The notes under the pieces are model-generated. The model searched no databases and had not been told where the DNA came from. It saw nothing but the letters and a program-made list of their open reading frames with translations. Below are positions 9,238-16,522 of a DNA stretch of 64,000 nt, piece after piece. Both the position numbers and the translations under genes were made by a program. Origin of the DNA: CAWIJJ01 sp963836405 (GTDB taxonomy: Bacteria > Acidobacteriota > Terriglobia > Bryobacterales > Bryobacteraceae); contig CAWIJL010000017.1 of the NCBI GenBank assembly GCA_963836405.1, positions 186,001-250,000 on the forward strand, read 5' to 3'. Within the stretch, counting starts at the first letter, position 1. Each line of letters begins with the position of its first letter.

Positions 9238-9243
9238 TGAACT

Positions 9244-9834
9244 ATGCACGATGAGTTGTCATTGCGCGCGCTCGAAGACGATCCATCGGTGATCTTCACT
9301 CTCGACAGTGAGTTCCGGATCGCCTCCTGCAACCGCGCGTGGGACGAGTTTGCCGCCGCGAATGAAGGCGCCTGCCTCGAACGGGAGTTTGTCCGCGGAC
9401 GTTCGGTCTTCGACTTTATCGCCGGAGACCTCTCCGGGTTTTTCCGGCGCGTCTATGGTTACGTGCTGGAGACAGGCACGCCGTGGCGGCATCGGTACGA
9501 GTGCTCCAGCCCGGACGTGAGACGACAATTCACCATGCACGTCTACCCCGTTGAGGGCGGCAAAGGGCTGATGGTCGTGAACTCACTCATCTCGGAACAA
9601 CTCCATGAGGGGGCGCGGGGCAGCGCGGTCGCCCGCGACTATCGCGGTCCGGACGGCATGATCGTCATGTGCAGCAACTGCCGGAGAACCATGCGGCCGG
9701 GCGCGGCGCCTGCCTGGGACTGGGTGCCGGATTTCGTCGCCGCTCCACCGCCGCGAGTCAGTCACGGTCTCTGCCCTCCGTGCAGTGAGCATTACCACAT
9801 TGGCTTCAGTGACAAGCTTTCCAGGATGGCGTGA
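9244..9834 (+). CDS. PAS-domain protein with C-terminal Cys4 motif
   Basis: The 196-residue protein has a PAS fold at about 12-118 (VIFTLDSEFRIASCNRAW is the usual PAS start). It ends with paired cysteines C143/C146 (CSNC) and C177/C180 (CPPC) separated by a Trp-containing segment and SHGLCPPC. This Cys-rich tail recurs at the end of many PAS and kinase proteins and probably binds a metal or senses redox state. There is no kinase, cyclase or DNA-binding domain, so it is a sensor or adaptor, presumably for the adjacent receiver protein. Confidence 0.85.
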   Translation: MHDELSLRALEDDPSVIFTLDSEFRIASCNRAWDEFAAANEGACLEREFVRGRSVFDFIAGDLSGFFRRVYGYVLETGTPWRHRYECSSPDVRRQFTMHVYPVEGGKGLMVVNSLISEQLHEGARGSAVARDYRGPDGMIVMCSNCRRTMRPGAAPAWDWVPDFVAAPPPRVSHGLCPPCSEHYHIGFSDKLSRMA

Positions 9835-10189
9835 ACCAGGAAACGCGTGGCGGGTCGAAGGAAGGCGCCGTCCTGACCACCTCTTTTTTTTCGCTGACGG
9901 AAGAGAAGGCGTGCAATCGGTTCAAAGGCCGGAGTTTTTCGCCCGGTAGGACCCAAAAGCATGGGCGGCATCCTGTATAGGCGTGGGGCCGTTTTTCTCA
10001 GCGTGAGCGAATCGCCCCCGAACACGGTGCCCACCCTGCCGTGCTGCCCACACCCACTACTGGCGCGTGGTCCGATTGGACGCGGTACGAACCAGCTGCC
10101 GCTCACGCTGCCCATTGAGTTTTGGACACAAAACTGGCGGCAGGGGCGTGCCCTGATGTTGTGCTTGGCTGTAAGTGTTTGAAATGTTT
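9835..10189. other. Intergenic, no gene seen
   Basis: No credible coding frame is found on either strand. There is a perfect 7-bp inverted repeat with a 4-base loop at 10118-10135 (AGTTTTG, GACA, CAAAACT), about 55 bases downstream of the tRNA on its transcribed strand. No U-run follows it, so a terminator role is weak. A run of seven or eight T at about 9883-9890 has no clear hairpin. Confidence 0.5.
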
Positions 10190-10265
10190 TGGTGGACCTG
10201 GTGAGATTCGAACTCACGACCTCTTCCATGCCATGGAAGCGCGCTCCCAACTGCGCCACAGGCCC
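10190..10265 (-). tRNA. tRNA-Ala (anticodon GGC)
   Basis: The minus strand folds into a full 76-base cloverleaf. The acceptor stem is GGGCCTG with CAGGTCC, the D stem GCGC/GCGC, the anticodon stem CTTCC/GGAAG around loop ATGGCAT, and the T stem GTGAG/CTCAC with TTCGAAT. The anticodon is GGC. Pair G3:U70, the identity element for alanyl-tRNA synthetase, is present. The CCA end is encoded, with A73 as discriminator. It is divergent from the lipoprotein gene. Confidence 0.97.
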
Positions 10266-10345
10266 GTAACCGGATGAACTTTCACTATATCATAGCGTTC
10301 CCTCCTCCCAAATTGCTTTGCGGCACGCGCCGGCCGCTGCCTACA

Positions 10346-11272
10346 ATGAAAAGGATGCCATCGGGGCGCTTCCCGGCTACTATCCTCCTGCTCTGCCTCA
10401 CGGCTTTCGGGCTCTCCTCCTGCCTGGCGCGGCGGCGCGTGATTACCCGTCCCGGCGCCGCTAAGTCGGGACATGCCACCCTGCTCGTCGCCGGCCCCGA
10501 AAGCCTCATCCAGGAAATCACCCGCCGCTACGACGCCATTCACGACTTCAACGCCACCGTGGACATGGTGCCCGCCCTCGGCAGCGCCGAGAAAAGCAAA
10601 ATCACAGAATACAAGGATGTCCGCGCCTACATCCTCTTTCGCAAGCCGGATGAAATCCGCCTCATCGGACTGTATCCCCTCGTCCGCAACAAGGCCTTCG
10701 ACATGGTCTCCCAAAGCGGCGACTTCAAACTGTACATCCCCGCCCAGAACCGTTTCATCATGGGCAAGAACGAGGTTGTCGAACTGTCCAAAAATAAGCT
10801 GGAGAACCTGCGCCCGGAGCACTTTCTCGAAGCGCTCATGGTTCGTCCCGTCGATCCCGCAGAGGAGAAAATCCTCTTTGAAAATTTCACCGACGAGGAC
10901 AACGCCTATTACCTGCTCAATCTCGTGCGGGAGAAGAGCGGCGGCCGGCTGGAGCTCAGCCGCACCATCTGGTTCAACCGGCTCGACCTCGGACTCACCC
11001 GCCAGTTGATTTTCGATCCGGACGGAAACATCCTCACCGATGCCCGATACTCCAACTGGAAGATCTACGACAATGTCTCCTTCCCCTCTCACATCGAAAT
11101 CAACCGGCCCCGCGACGAGTACGGCGTCGTCATCGACATCGTGAAGATGGATATCAATGCAGGGGTGACCGATGATAAATTCGTCCTCGAGCAGCCGGAA
11201 GGAACCAAGCTCCAGATTCTCGGCCAGCCAGCCGCTCCCGCTACGTCCCCCGCTAAAGGAATTTCCAAGTGA
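10346..11272 (+). CDS. Outer-membrane-type lipoprotein, LolA/LolB-like (DUF4292-like)
   Basis: From the ATG at 10346 the product is 308 residues with a lipobox (FGLSSC, lipidated Cys near residue 26). This start is preferred because the longer frame adds 24 residues before a good signal peptide. The mature part is beta-strand-rich (RAYILFRKPDEIRLIGLYP, GDFKLYIPAQNRFIMGK), as in half-barrel lipoprotein-carrier folds. It overlaps the next gene by 4 bases (GTGA) and is followed by a permease and an ATPase, so it is likely the envelope component of a Lol- or MacB-like trafficking system. Family placement is by resemblance. Confidence 0.75.
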   Translation: MKRMPSGRFPATILLLCLTAFGLSSCLARRRVITRPGAAKSGHATLLVAGPESLIQEITRRYDAIHDFNATVDMVPALGSAEKSKITEYKDVRAYILFRKPDEIRLIGLYPLVRNKAFDMVSQSGDFKLYIPAQNRFIMGKNEVVELSKNKLENLRPEHFLEALMVRPVDPAEEKILFENFTDEDNAYYLLNLVREKSGGRLELSRTIWFNRLDLGLTRQLIFDPDGNILTDARYSNWKIYDNVSFPSHIEINRPRDEYGVVIDIVKMDINAGVTDDKFVLEQPEGTKLQILGQPAAPATSPAKGISK

Positions 11273-12363
11273 CCGGTAAGCTCGTCCTCGAAAATCTCAA
11301 GCACCGGCCGATGCGCACCCTGCTCAGCGTCCTGCTCATCGGCGTCCCCGTGACCCTCATCCTCAGCCTGGTGGGACTCAGCCACGGCATGATCGACGAC
11401 ACCAAACACCGCGCTCAGGGAATCGGCGCGGACATCGTAGTCCGCGGCAAGGGTTCGAGCCTGCTCACCTTGAGCGCCGGGATGAGCGACAAAATGTCGG
11501 AATTTCTCGCCAAACAGCCGCACGTGGCGATGGCGATGGGCGTGGTTAACCAGCCGGTCGAAGGCGTCACGCTCGGCGTCACCGGAGTCGATCTCGATCT
11601 GTTCAACCGCATGAGCGGCGGTTTCACGTACCTTGAAGGCGGCCCCTTTCATGGCAGCGGCGAGATCCTCGTGGACGAGTATTACGCACGCCAGCACAAC
11701 CTTCACGCCGGCAGCACGGTGGAAATTCTGAATCGTCCCTGGCGCGTGGCGGGGGTGATTGAAGGCGGAAAGCTCCAGCGCCTGGTCCTGCCCATAGATG
11801 TGCTCCAGAAACTAGTTGGCGAGGAAAACAAGGTGAGCCAGATTTATCTCAAGCTGGACGAACCCGCCAATACCGACGCCGTCGTGCGAGACCTCAAGGC
11901 GAAGCTGGTCGACTACCCCATCCTCTCCATGCGAGAATTGCTCTCGTTGTACGACCCGGCTAACATCCCGGCCCTCCAGGAGTTCACCTTCATCGTCATG
12001 GGCATAGGCGTCATCATCGGATTTGCCGTGGTCTGCCTCTCCATGTACATGGCCGTGCTCCAGCGCACCCGCGAAATCGGTATCCTCAAATCGCTCGGCT
12101 CCTCCAAGGGCTTCATCCTCCGGATTATTCTGGCGGAGGCCGCGCTGCTCGGCATCGGCGGCACCATTCTCGGCATCGTCATGAGCCTCGGCGCCTACTG
12201 GATCATCGCCACCTTCTACCCGGCTTCGTTCCCCATGGCCATCGTTCCCTCCTGGTGGCCCATCGCCGGAGCCATCACGCTCGGCGGCACCGTTCTCGGC
12301 GCGCTTTACCCCGGGTTGAGCGCCGCCGCCCACGATCCCATCGAGGCCCTCGCTTATGAATAA
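11269..12363 (+). CDS. FtsX/MacB-type ABC transporter permease
   Basis: The 364-residue protein starts with GTG overlapping the upstream stop. Topology is classic for FtsX-like permeases: TM1 near residues 16-38, a large periplasmic domain (about 40-235), then three TM helices at about 240-262, 285-315 and 325-350. The coupling segment LQRTREIGILKSLGSSKGFILR follows TM2. Such permeases are mechanotransmitters that extract lipoproteins or push substrates through the periplasm and do not carry out classical transport. It overlaps the ATPase gene by 8 bases. Confidence 0.9.
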   Translation: MTGKLVLENLKHRPMRTLLSVLLIGVPVTLILSLVGLSHGMIDDTKHRAQGIGADIVVRGKGSSLLTLSAGMSDKMSEFLAKQPHVAMAMGVVNQPVEGVTLGVTGVDLDLFNRMSGGFTYLEGGPFHGSGEILVDEYYARQHNLHAGSTVEILNRPWRVAGVIEGGKLQRLVLPIDVLQKLVGEENKVSQIYLKLDEPANTDAVVRDLKAKLVDYPILSMRELLSLYDPANIPALQEFTFIVMGIGVIIGFAVVCLSMYMAVLQRTREIGILKSLGSSKGFILRIILAEAALLGIGGTILGIVMSLGAYWIIATFYPASFPMAIVPSWWPIAGAITLGGTVLGALYPGLSAAAHDPIEALAYE

Positions 12364-13039
12364 CGGCCCGATTATCGAGACGCGCGATCTACGCAAAACC
12401 TACCGCGTCGGCAACGTGGACGTGCAGGCGCTTCGCGGCGTCGATCTCGCCGTGCCCGCCGGAGATTTTCTCGCCATCATCGGACCTTCGGGCTCGGGCA
12501 AATCGACCCTCTTCCACATCATCGGAGGCCTGACCCCGCCCACCGCCGGCAACGTCAGCGTGGCCGGCAACGACCTCGCCCAACTGACCGACGCCGGCCG
12601 CACCCGCCTGCGCAAAAACACCGTCGGGTTCGTGTTTCAGAAATTCAACCTGCTGCCGAATCTCACCGCCCGCGACAATATCGAGGTGGCCCGCTTCATC
12701 GCCGGCATGGATCGCAAGCCCGACGCCGAGTTCGAGGAAATGCTTCGCGTCCTCGGTATCGCTCACCGCCTCGATCATAAGCCCAGCGCACTGTCGGGCG
12801 GCGAGCAACAGCGCGTGGCCATCGCGCGTGCCGTCGTCAACCATCCCGCCATCCTGCTCGCGGACGAGCCCACCGGCAATCTCGACACCGAGAATTCCTC
12901 CGCCGTTCTCGAGATCCTGCGCGATCTGAACCGGCGGCTCGGCCAGACCATCCTCATGATCACGCACAACCCCGAAGCCGCGGCCTACGCCAACCGCACC
13001 GTACGGATGAGAGATGGAAAAATCGTGGATGGCGGCTGA
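12356..13039 (+). CDS. ABC transporter ATPase (LolD/MacB type)
   Basis: The 227-residue ATPase has Walker A GPSGSGKST (about 44-52), a Q-loop in FVFQKFNLLPNLTA, signature LSGGEQQR, Walker B ILLADEPTGNLD and the switch His in MITHN. The GNLDTENS sequence is typical of the LolD/MacB/FtsE group that pairs with FtsX-like permeases. It is translationally coupled to the permease gene and completes the lipoprotein-permease-ATPase operon. The stop codon lies in a hairpin shared with the convergent glycosyltransferase gene. Confidence 0.93.
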   Translation: MNNGPIIETRDLRKTYRVGNVDVQALRGVDLAVPAGDFLAIIGPSGSGKSTLFHIIGGLTPPTAGNVSVAGNDLAQLTDAGRTRLRKNTVGFVFQKFNLLPNLTARDNIEVARFIAGMDRKPDAEFEEMLRVLGIAHRLDHKPSALSGGEQQRVAIARAVVNHPAILLADEPTGNLDTENSSAVLEILRDLNRRLGQTILMITHNPEAAAYANRTVRMRDGKIVDGG

Positions 13040-13048
13040 GCGTCAGCC
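13034..13048. terminator. Perfect dyad spanning two convergent stop codons
   Basis: GGCTGA, loop GCG, TCAGCC. The left arm carries the TGA of the plus-strand ATPase gene and the right arm the TGA of the minus-strand glycosyltransferase gene. No T-tract flanks it, so it is at best a weak bidirectional terminator. Confidence 0.4.
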
Positions 13049-14662
13049 CTGACGCACTGCGCCGCTCAACGCCAGCTTCTGCTGTTTCAGCCACCGCAGC
13101 CGGCCTTGCTGCTCCTGGTATAGCGTGCCGAAGCCGGCCCAGTAGTAGCCGAACACGAACAGCCCCAGGAAAGGAATAGACAAAAAATTGTACGTCTGCA
13201 CGGCGAACACGATCATCCCCAGGAAGTACGTGCCCACCGCGATTTCGGCGTACGGAAGCCAGCCGCTCCGCCACCGGTATCTCTTCGTTTCCAGGTTGAC
13301 CGGCCGCTCCCCAACCGCGTACTTCGGCGTCCGCGCGAAACTGGTCTGCACTCCGAAAAGCGCCTCCAGCACCGCCCTCGTGTTGATGATCGTCAGCCCC
13401 ACCCCCACCGCCATCAGCATCGGCAGCATAAACACGGACCGCTTCCAGTGTTTCGGGTACAATTCCCGCTGCGCGACCACATAAAACAGCGAGATCGACC
13501 AGAACGAGGCCATAATCAGCGGCAGGTCCAGAAACACCATCTGCCACACGCCCATGTAGAAGCGCACGATCATCACCGGTAGCATCAGCGCCGAAACCAC
13601 CACCATCAGTGGATAAGAGATGTTGGGAGTCAGGTGCAGAAACGCTTCCGCCTTGTGCCGTTTCGGAATATCCGCCTTCAGAATGGCCGGCAGCAGTTTC
13701 TTCGCTACCTGCGTCAGCCCCTTGGCCCAGCGGGACTGCTGCACCTGGAACCCGTGCATTTCCACCGGAAGTTCCGACGGGCAGTCCAGCCCAGGCAGAT
13801 AAACGAAACGCCAGCCCTTGAGCTGCGCCCGGTAGCTGAGGTCCGAATCCTCGGTCAGCGTGTCGTGCTGCCAGCCGCCCGCGTCCGCAATCATCGCCTT
13901 GCGCAGGATGCCTGCCGTGCCGTTGAAATTGAAGAAATAGCCCGCCCGGGACCGCGCTCCGTGCTCCAGAATAAAGTGGCCGTCCAGCAGCATCGCTTCC
14001 ACTTCCGTCAGGAAGTTGTAGTCACGGTTGAGGTAGCTCCATCGCGTCTGCACCACGCCGACCTTCGAATCGGCAAAATAATGTACGGTACGCGTCAGGA
14101 AGTCCGCCGGAGGGCAAAAATCGGCATCGAAAATCGCCACCAGCTCGCCCGTCGCCGTCTCCAGGCCCGCCTGTAGCGCACCCGCCTTGTAGCCGTGCCG
14201 GTTCGCGCGGTGGAGGTATTCGATCGGGTATCCGATCGTCCGGTAGCGCTCCACCAAAGCCTCGGCGAACGGCGCCGTGTCGTCGGTCGAATCGTCCAGC
14301 ACCTGGATCTGAAGCAACTCGCGCGGGTATTCGATTTTCAGAGTTTCTTCGATCAGCCGCTCCACCACGTATCGCTCGTTGTACATCGGAAGCTGGATAG
14401 TGACGCGCGGAAGCTGCTCGAACCGCGTTTTCGGCAGGCCCGTGGCGTTCTTCCGGTGCTTGAAATACGTGCGGATCACGTCGTAGCGGTGGATCCCGTA
14501 AACGGAGAGAACGATCAGTACCGTGAAGTACGGAATCAGCATCGCCCAATCGAACCAGCCCAGTTGGTGAATGCCCGCAAACGAGTCGTCGAACATCCCC
14601 CGCATGAAGCGGTCGGCGGCCGACTGTGCGGCGAAGAACGCGAAAGGCAAGCTGACAGGCAT
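13043..14662 (-). CDS. Processive family-2 glycosyltransferase (cellulose/mannan synthase-like)
   Basis: The 539-residue membrane enzyme has an N-terminal TM helix near 40-60, a GT-A domain, and at least four TM helices in the last 200 residues. Motifs are those of processive GT2 enzymes: nucleotide-binding VLDDSTDDT, metal-binding DADFCPP, catalytic TEDSDLSYR and QQSRWAKG (QxxRW). It would polymerise a beta-linked glycan from a nucleotide sugar at the inner membrane. No synthase accessory genes (BcsB, BcsZ or Alg44 type) are adjacent, so the polymer is unknown. Confidence 0.92.
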   Translation of the reverse strand: MPVSLPFAFFAAQSAADRFMRGMFDDSFAGIHQLGWFDWAMLIPYFTVLIVLSVYGIHRYDVIRTYFKHRKNATGLPKTRFEQLPRVTIQLPMYNERYVVERLIEETLKIEYPRELLQIQVLDDSTDDTAPFAEALVERYRTIGYPIEYLHRANRHGYKAGALQAGLETATGELVAIFDADFCPPADFLTRTVHYFADSKVGVVQTRWSYLNRDYNFLTEVEAMLLDGHFILEHGARSRAGYFFNFNGTAGILRKAMIADAGGWQHDTLTEDSDLSYRAQLKGWRFVYLPGLDCPSELPVEMHGFQVQQSRWAKGLTQVAKKLLPAILKADIPKRHKAEAFLHLTPNISYPLMVVVSALMLPVMIVRFYMGVWQMVFLDLPLIMASFWSISLFYVVAQRELYPKHWKRSVFMLPMLMAVGVGLTIINTRAVLEALFGVQTSFARTPKYAVGERPVNLETKRYRWRSGWLPYAEIAVGTYFLGMIVFAVQTYNFLSIPFLGLFVFGYYWAGFGTLYQEQQGRLRWLKQQKLALSGAVRQG

Positions 14663-14822
14663 AGGTTTAGGGCGCGGATTCAGCCCTTCAGCATCCTAAA
14701 TGTTACCAGATCGGCGGTTTGCGCGTAGGGGCGGTTACCGGCCGCATCCCCCGCGGCTGGCGGTAAAACACCCCATCTTTCATGACAAAAATTACCTTTT
14801 CGATTGGACAGCACGCGCGATA

Positions 14823-15425
14823 TCAGCGATCGGCTACCGGAACCACAAATCGCAGCGCCGTGTGCGTCGCGGAGAACGACGCGACTTTCACGTCTTTGAG
14901 CCCCGCCGCCCGCCCCGCTTCCAGAACTTCGATCTCGCGAATCTCCTTGACTCCCTTCGGATACACCACCCACAGCCCGCCATCCGGCTTCATGCCCGCC
15001 GCCAGCTTCGCCAATCGCTTCAAGTCCGCCGCCCGACCGGCCGCGTAGAAAACCAGGTCCGCCTTGTCCCGCCCAGTCGCCGAATGCGCGCCGCGCCCGC
15101 CCAGTTCCGCCTCGAAGCCCGCTTCGAATTCGCCCGTCAGCCGGTATGTGACGCCATCTCTGACACCCAGCTTTTCCGTCCTTGAAGGTGGGTTCAGGAT
15201 CTTGCCCGCCCACTTCTCCGCCACCCGCCCCAGTTCGAATTCTGCCGCGCCCCCTGCGAACCGCAGCGTCAGCACCCCCGCCGACGCCGTGACGTCCGTC
15301 AGGTCCTTGAACGGAATCTTCAGCCGCTCCGGGCCCCGGAACAGCAGATGATCCGTCTCCAGGTGCGCCTTCCCCGTCACCGGCCGCCCGTTCCATCGCA
15401 TCCTGCATTCCAGTTCCTGTCCCAC
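14823..15425 (-). CDS. PH-like domain fused to DUF3052-like domain
   Basis: Translation is taken from a GTG at 15425, five bases after the stop of the SRPBCC gene; no ATG gives a better N-terminus. The 200-residue protein has two halves. Residues about 5-75 are a beta-rich module (GKAHLETDHLLFRGPERLKIP) resembling a PH-like fold. Residues about 100-200 resemble DUF3052: ADLVFYAAGRAADLKRLAKL, PDGGLWVVYPKG and ALRFVVPVADR. Its role is unknown. It is the last gene of a MarR-SRPBCC operon, suggesting control by an unknown small molecule. Confidence 0.7.
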   Translation of the reverse strand: MGQELECRMRWNGRPVTGKAHLETDHLLFRGPERLKIPFKDLTDVTASAGVLTLRFAGGAAEFELGRVAEKWAGKILNPPSRTEKLGVRDGVTYRLTGEFEAGFEAELGGRGAHSATGRDKADLVFYAAGRAADLKRLAKLAAGMKPDGGLWVVYPKGVKEIREIEVLEAGRAAGLKDVKVASFSATHTALRFVVPVADR

Positions 15426-15429
15426 CGCT

Positions 15430-15942
15430 TTATCCCTCCAGCTCTGCCGCTTCCCCCAGCTTGGTTCCGAGGTTTCGCAGGTACGCCTTGATCGTGGAGG
15501 TGTAGCCCATGAAGAACCGGGCCACAAACCGGAAGATCACGTTGTAGATCTCCCCATCCTCCCGGATGCTCACTTCCGACCCGCTGCCGGCCGGCGCTAC
15601 CTCCACCGTCCAGGTGCCTCCGAACGGCAGGCTCCGGTCCGCGATCCGAGTCACCCGCCGGGCCGGCGCCACCTCTTCCAGCAGTTCGTAAGTGACCTTA
15701 TTATTGTGGCTGTCCTCTTCCCACCACCGCTTGCGGCCGTTTTCGTCAGGCAGCGCGCCGAAACGTTTCACATCCGGCCTCCAGTCCGGCGGACCCGTGA
15801 TCGTCGCCCAGATCGCTTCCGGGGCAGCTTTGAAATGCGCCTTTCGCGAAGCCGTGTGACGCACCGGAAGCATCGCTCCGATCACCGCCGCAATCCCCGC
15901 CAGCCCCACCACGGCCCCGCCCGCCCACAGCACCCACTTCAT
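15430..15942 (-). CDS. Membrane-anchored SRPBCC (START-like) protein
   Basis: From the ATG at 15942, which overlaps the MarR stop as ATGA, the product is 170 residues. It has one N-terminal TM helix (about 3-26), then a polyketide cyclase/START-like domain with the usual start HFKAAPEAIWATITGPPDW and the C-terminal long helix (VARFFMGYTSTIKAYLRNLG). Such domains form a hydrophobic ligand pocket. Here it would lie on one face of the inner membrane. Tight coupling to MarR suggests its level responds to the regulator's ligand. Confidence 0.8.
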   Translation of the reverse strand: MKWVLWAGGAVVGLAGIAAVIGAMLPVRHTASRKAHFKAAPEAIWATITGPPDWRPDVKRFGALPDENGRKRWWEEDSHNNKVTYELLEEVAPARRVTRIADRSLPFGGTWTVEVAPAGSGSEVSIREDGEIYNVIFRFVARFFMGYTSTIKAYLRNLGTKLGEAAELEG

Positions 15943-16421
15943 TTCTCCTCTCCCTTCCAATAGCGTTTCGCTTCGCCCGCCGCCACCATCTCCCGCGCCG
16001 CCGCGCCCAACAACTCGAGCCCCAGCACCGCCTGCCGCCGCTTGGCCCCTTCGAGCCGGCCCAGCAGCATTGCCACCAAGGCGGATTCCAACACCTTCTC
16101 CTCGCCCTTGATCCGAGCGCCCACCCGCGTCAGCCGCAACTCTACCCGCCGCTTGTCCTGCCGGCTGCGCTCGCGCGTGACATAGCCGCCCCGCTCCAGC
16201 CGGTCTATCGTCAGCGACATGGTCGAAGCCGTCACCCCCATGTGCCGCGCCAGATCCAGCAGCGACAATCCCTCCGCTTCATCCAGGTGCGAAAGGATGC
16301 TTGCCTGGTGAGCGCTCAACGTCGTCTTCGTTTCCGCATCGTGAACGTGCCGCCGGTGGCACGCAAAAAAGATCCTCGGATAGTTTTCAAGTACCGCCTC
16401 CACGTCGCGGTCCGGTCCCAT
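15939..16421 (-). CDS. MarR-family transcriptional regulator
   Basis: The 160-residue protein has the MarR winged helix-turn-helix: LSLLDLARHMGVTASTMSLT as HTH, DRLERGGYVTRERS as wing, and RRVELRLTRVGARI after it. MarR dimers usually repress their own operon and are released by phenolic or other small ligands. It heads an operon with the SRPBCC protein and the DUF3052-like protein (4-base overlap, then a 5-base gap). It is divergent from the kinase gene at 16523, and the 101-bp AT-richer spacer is the likely operator region. Confidence 0.9.
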   Translation of the reverse strand: MGPDRDVEAVLENYPRIFFACHRRHVHDAETKTTLSAHQASILSHLDEAEGLSLLDLARHMGVTASTMSLTIDRLERGGYVTRERSRQDKRRVELRLTRVGARIKGEEKVLESALVAMLLGRLEGAKRRQAVLGLELLGAAAREMVAAGEAKRYWKGEEK

Positions 16422-16522
16422 GTGTGAGCAGTATAAGGATGATGATTTGGTTTGTCAAAGCAAATTAATGCCCCGCCGGACGCAATTCCCGGCCAATCCG
16501 GCCACGCGCCCGTCATCGTAGA

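Noticed and set aside
10214..11092. Long minus-strand frame over tRNA-Ala and the lipoprotein gene
   Set aside because: It crosses a tRNA gene and lies antisense to a lipoprotein with a good lipobox.
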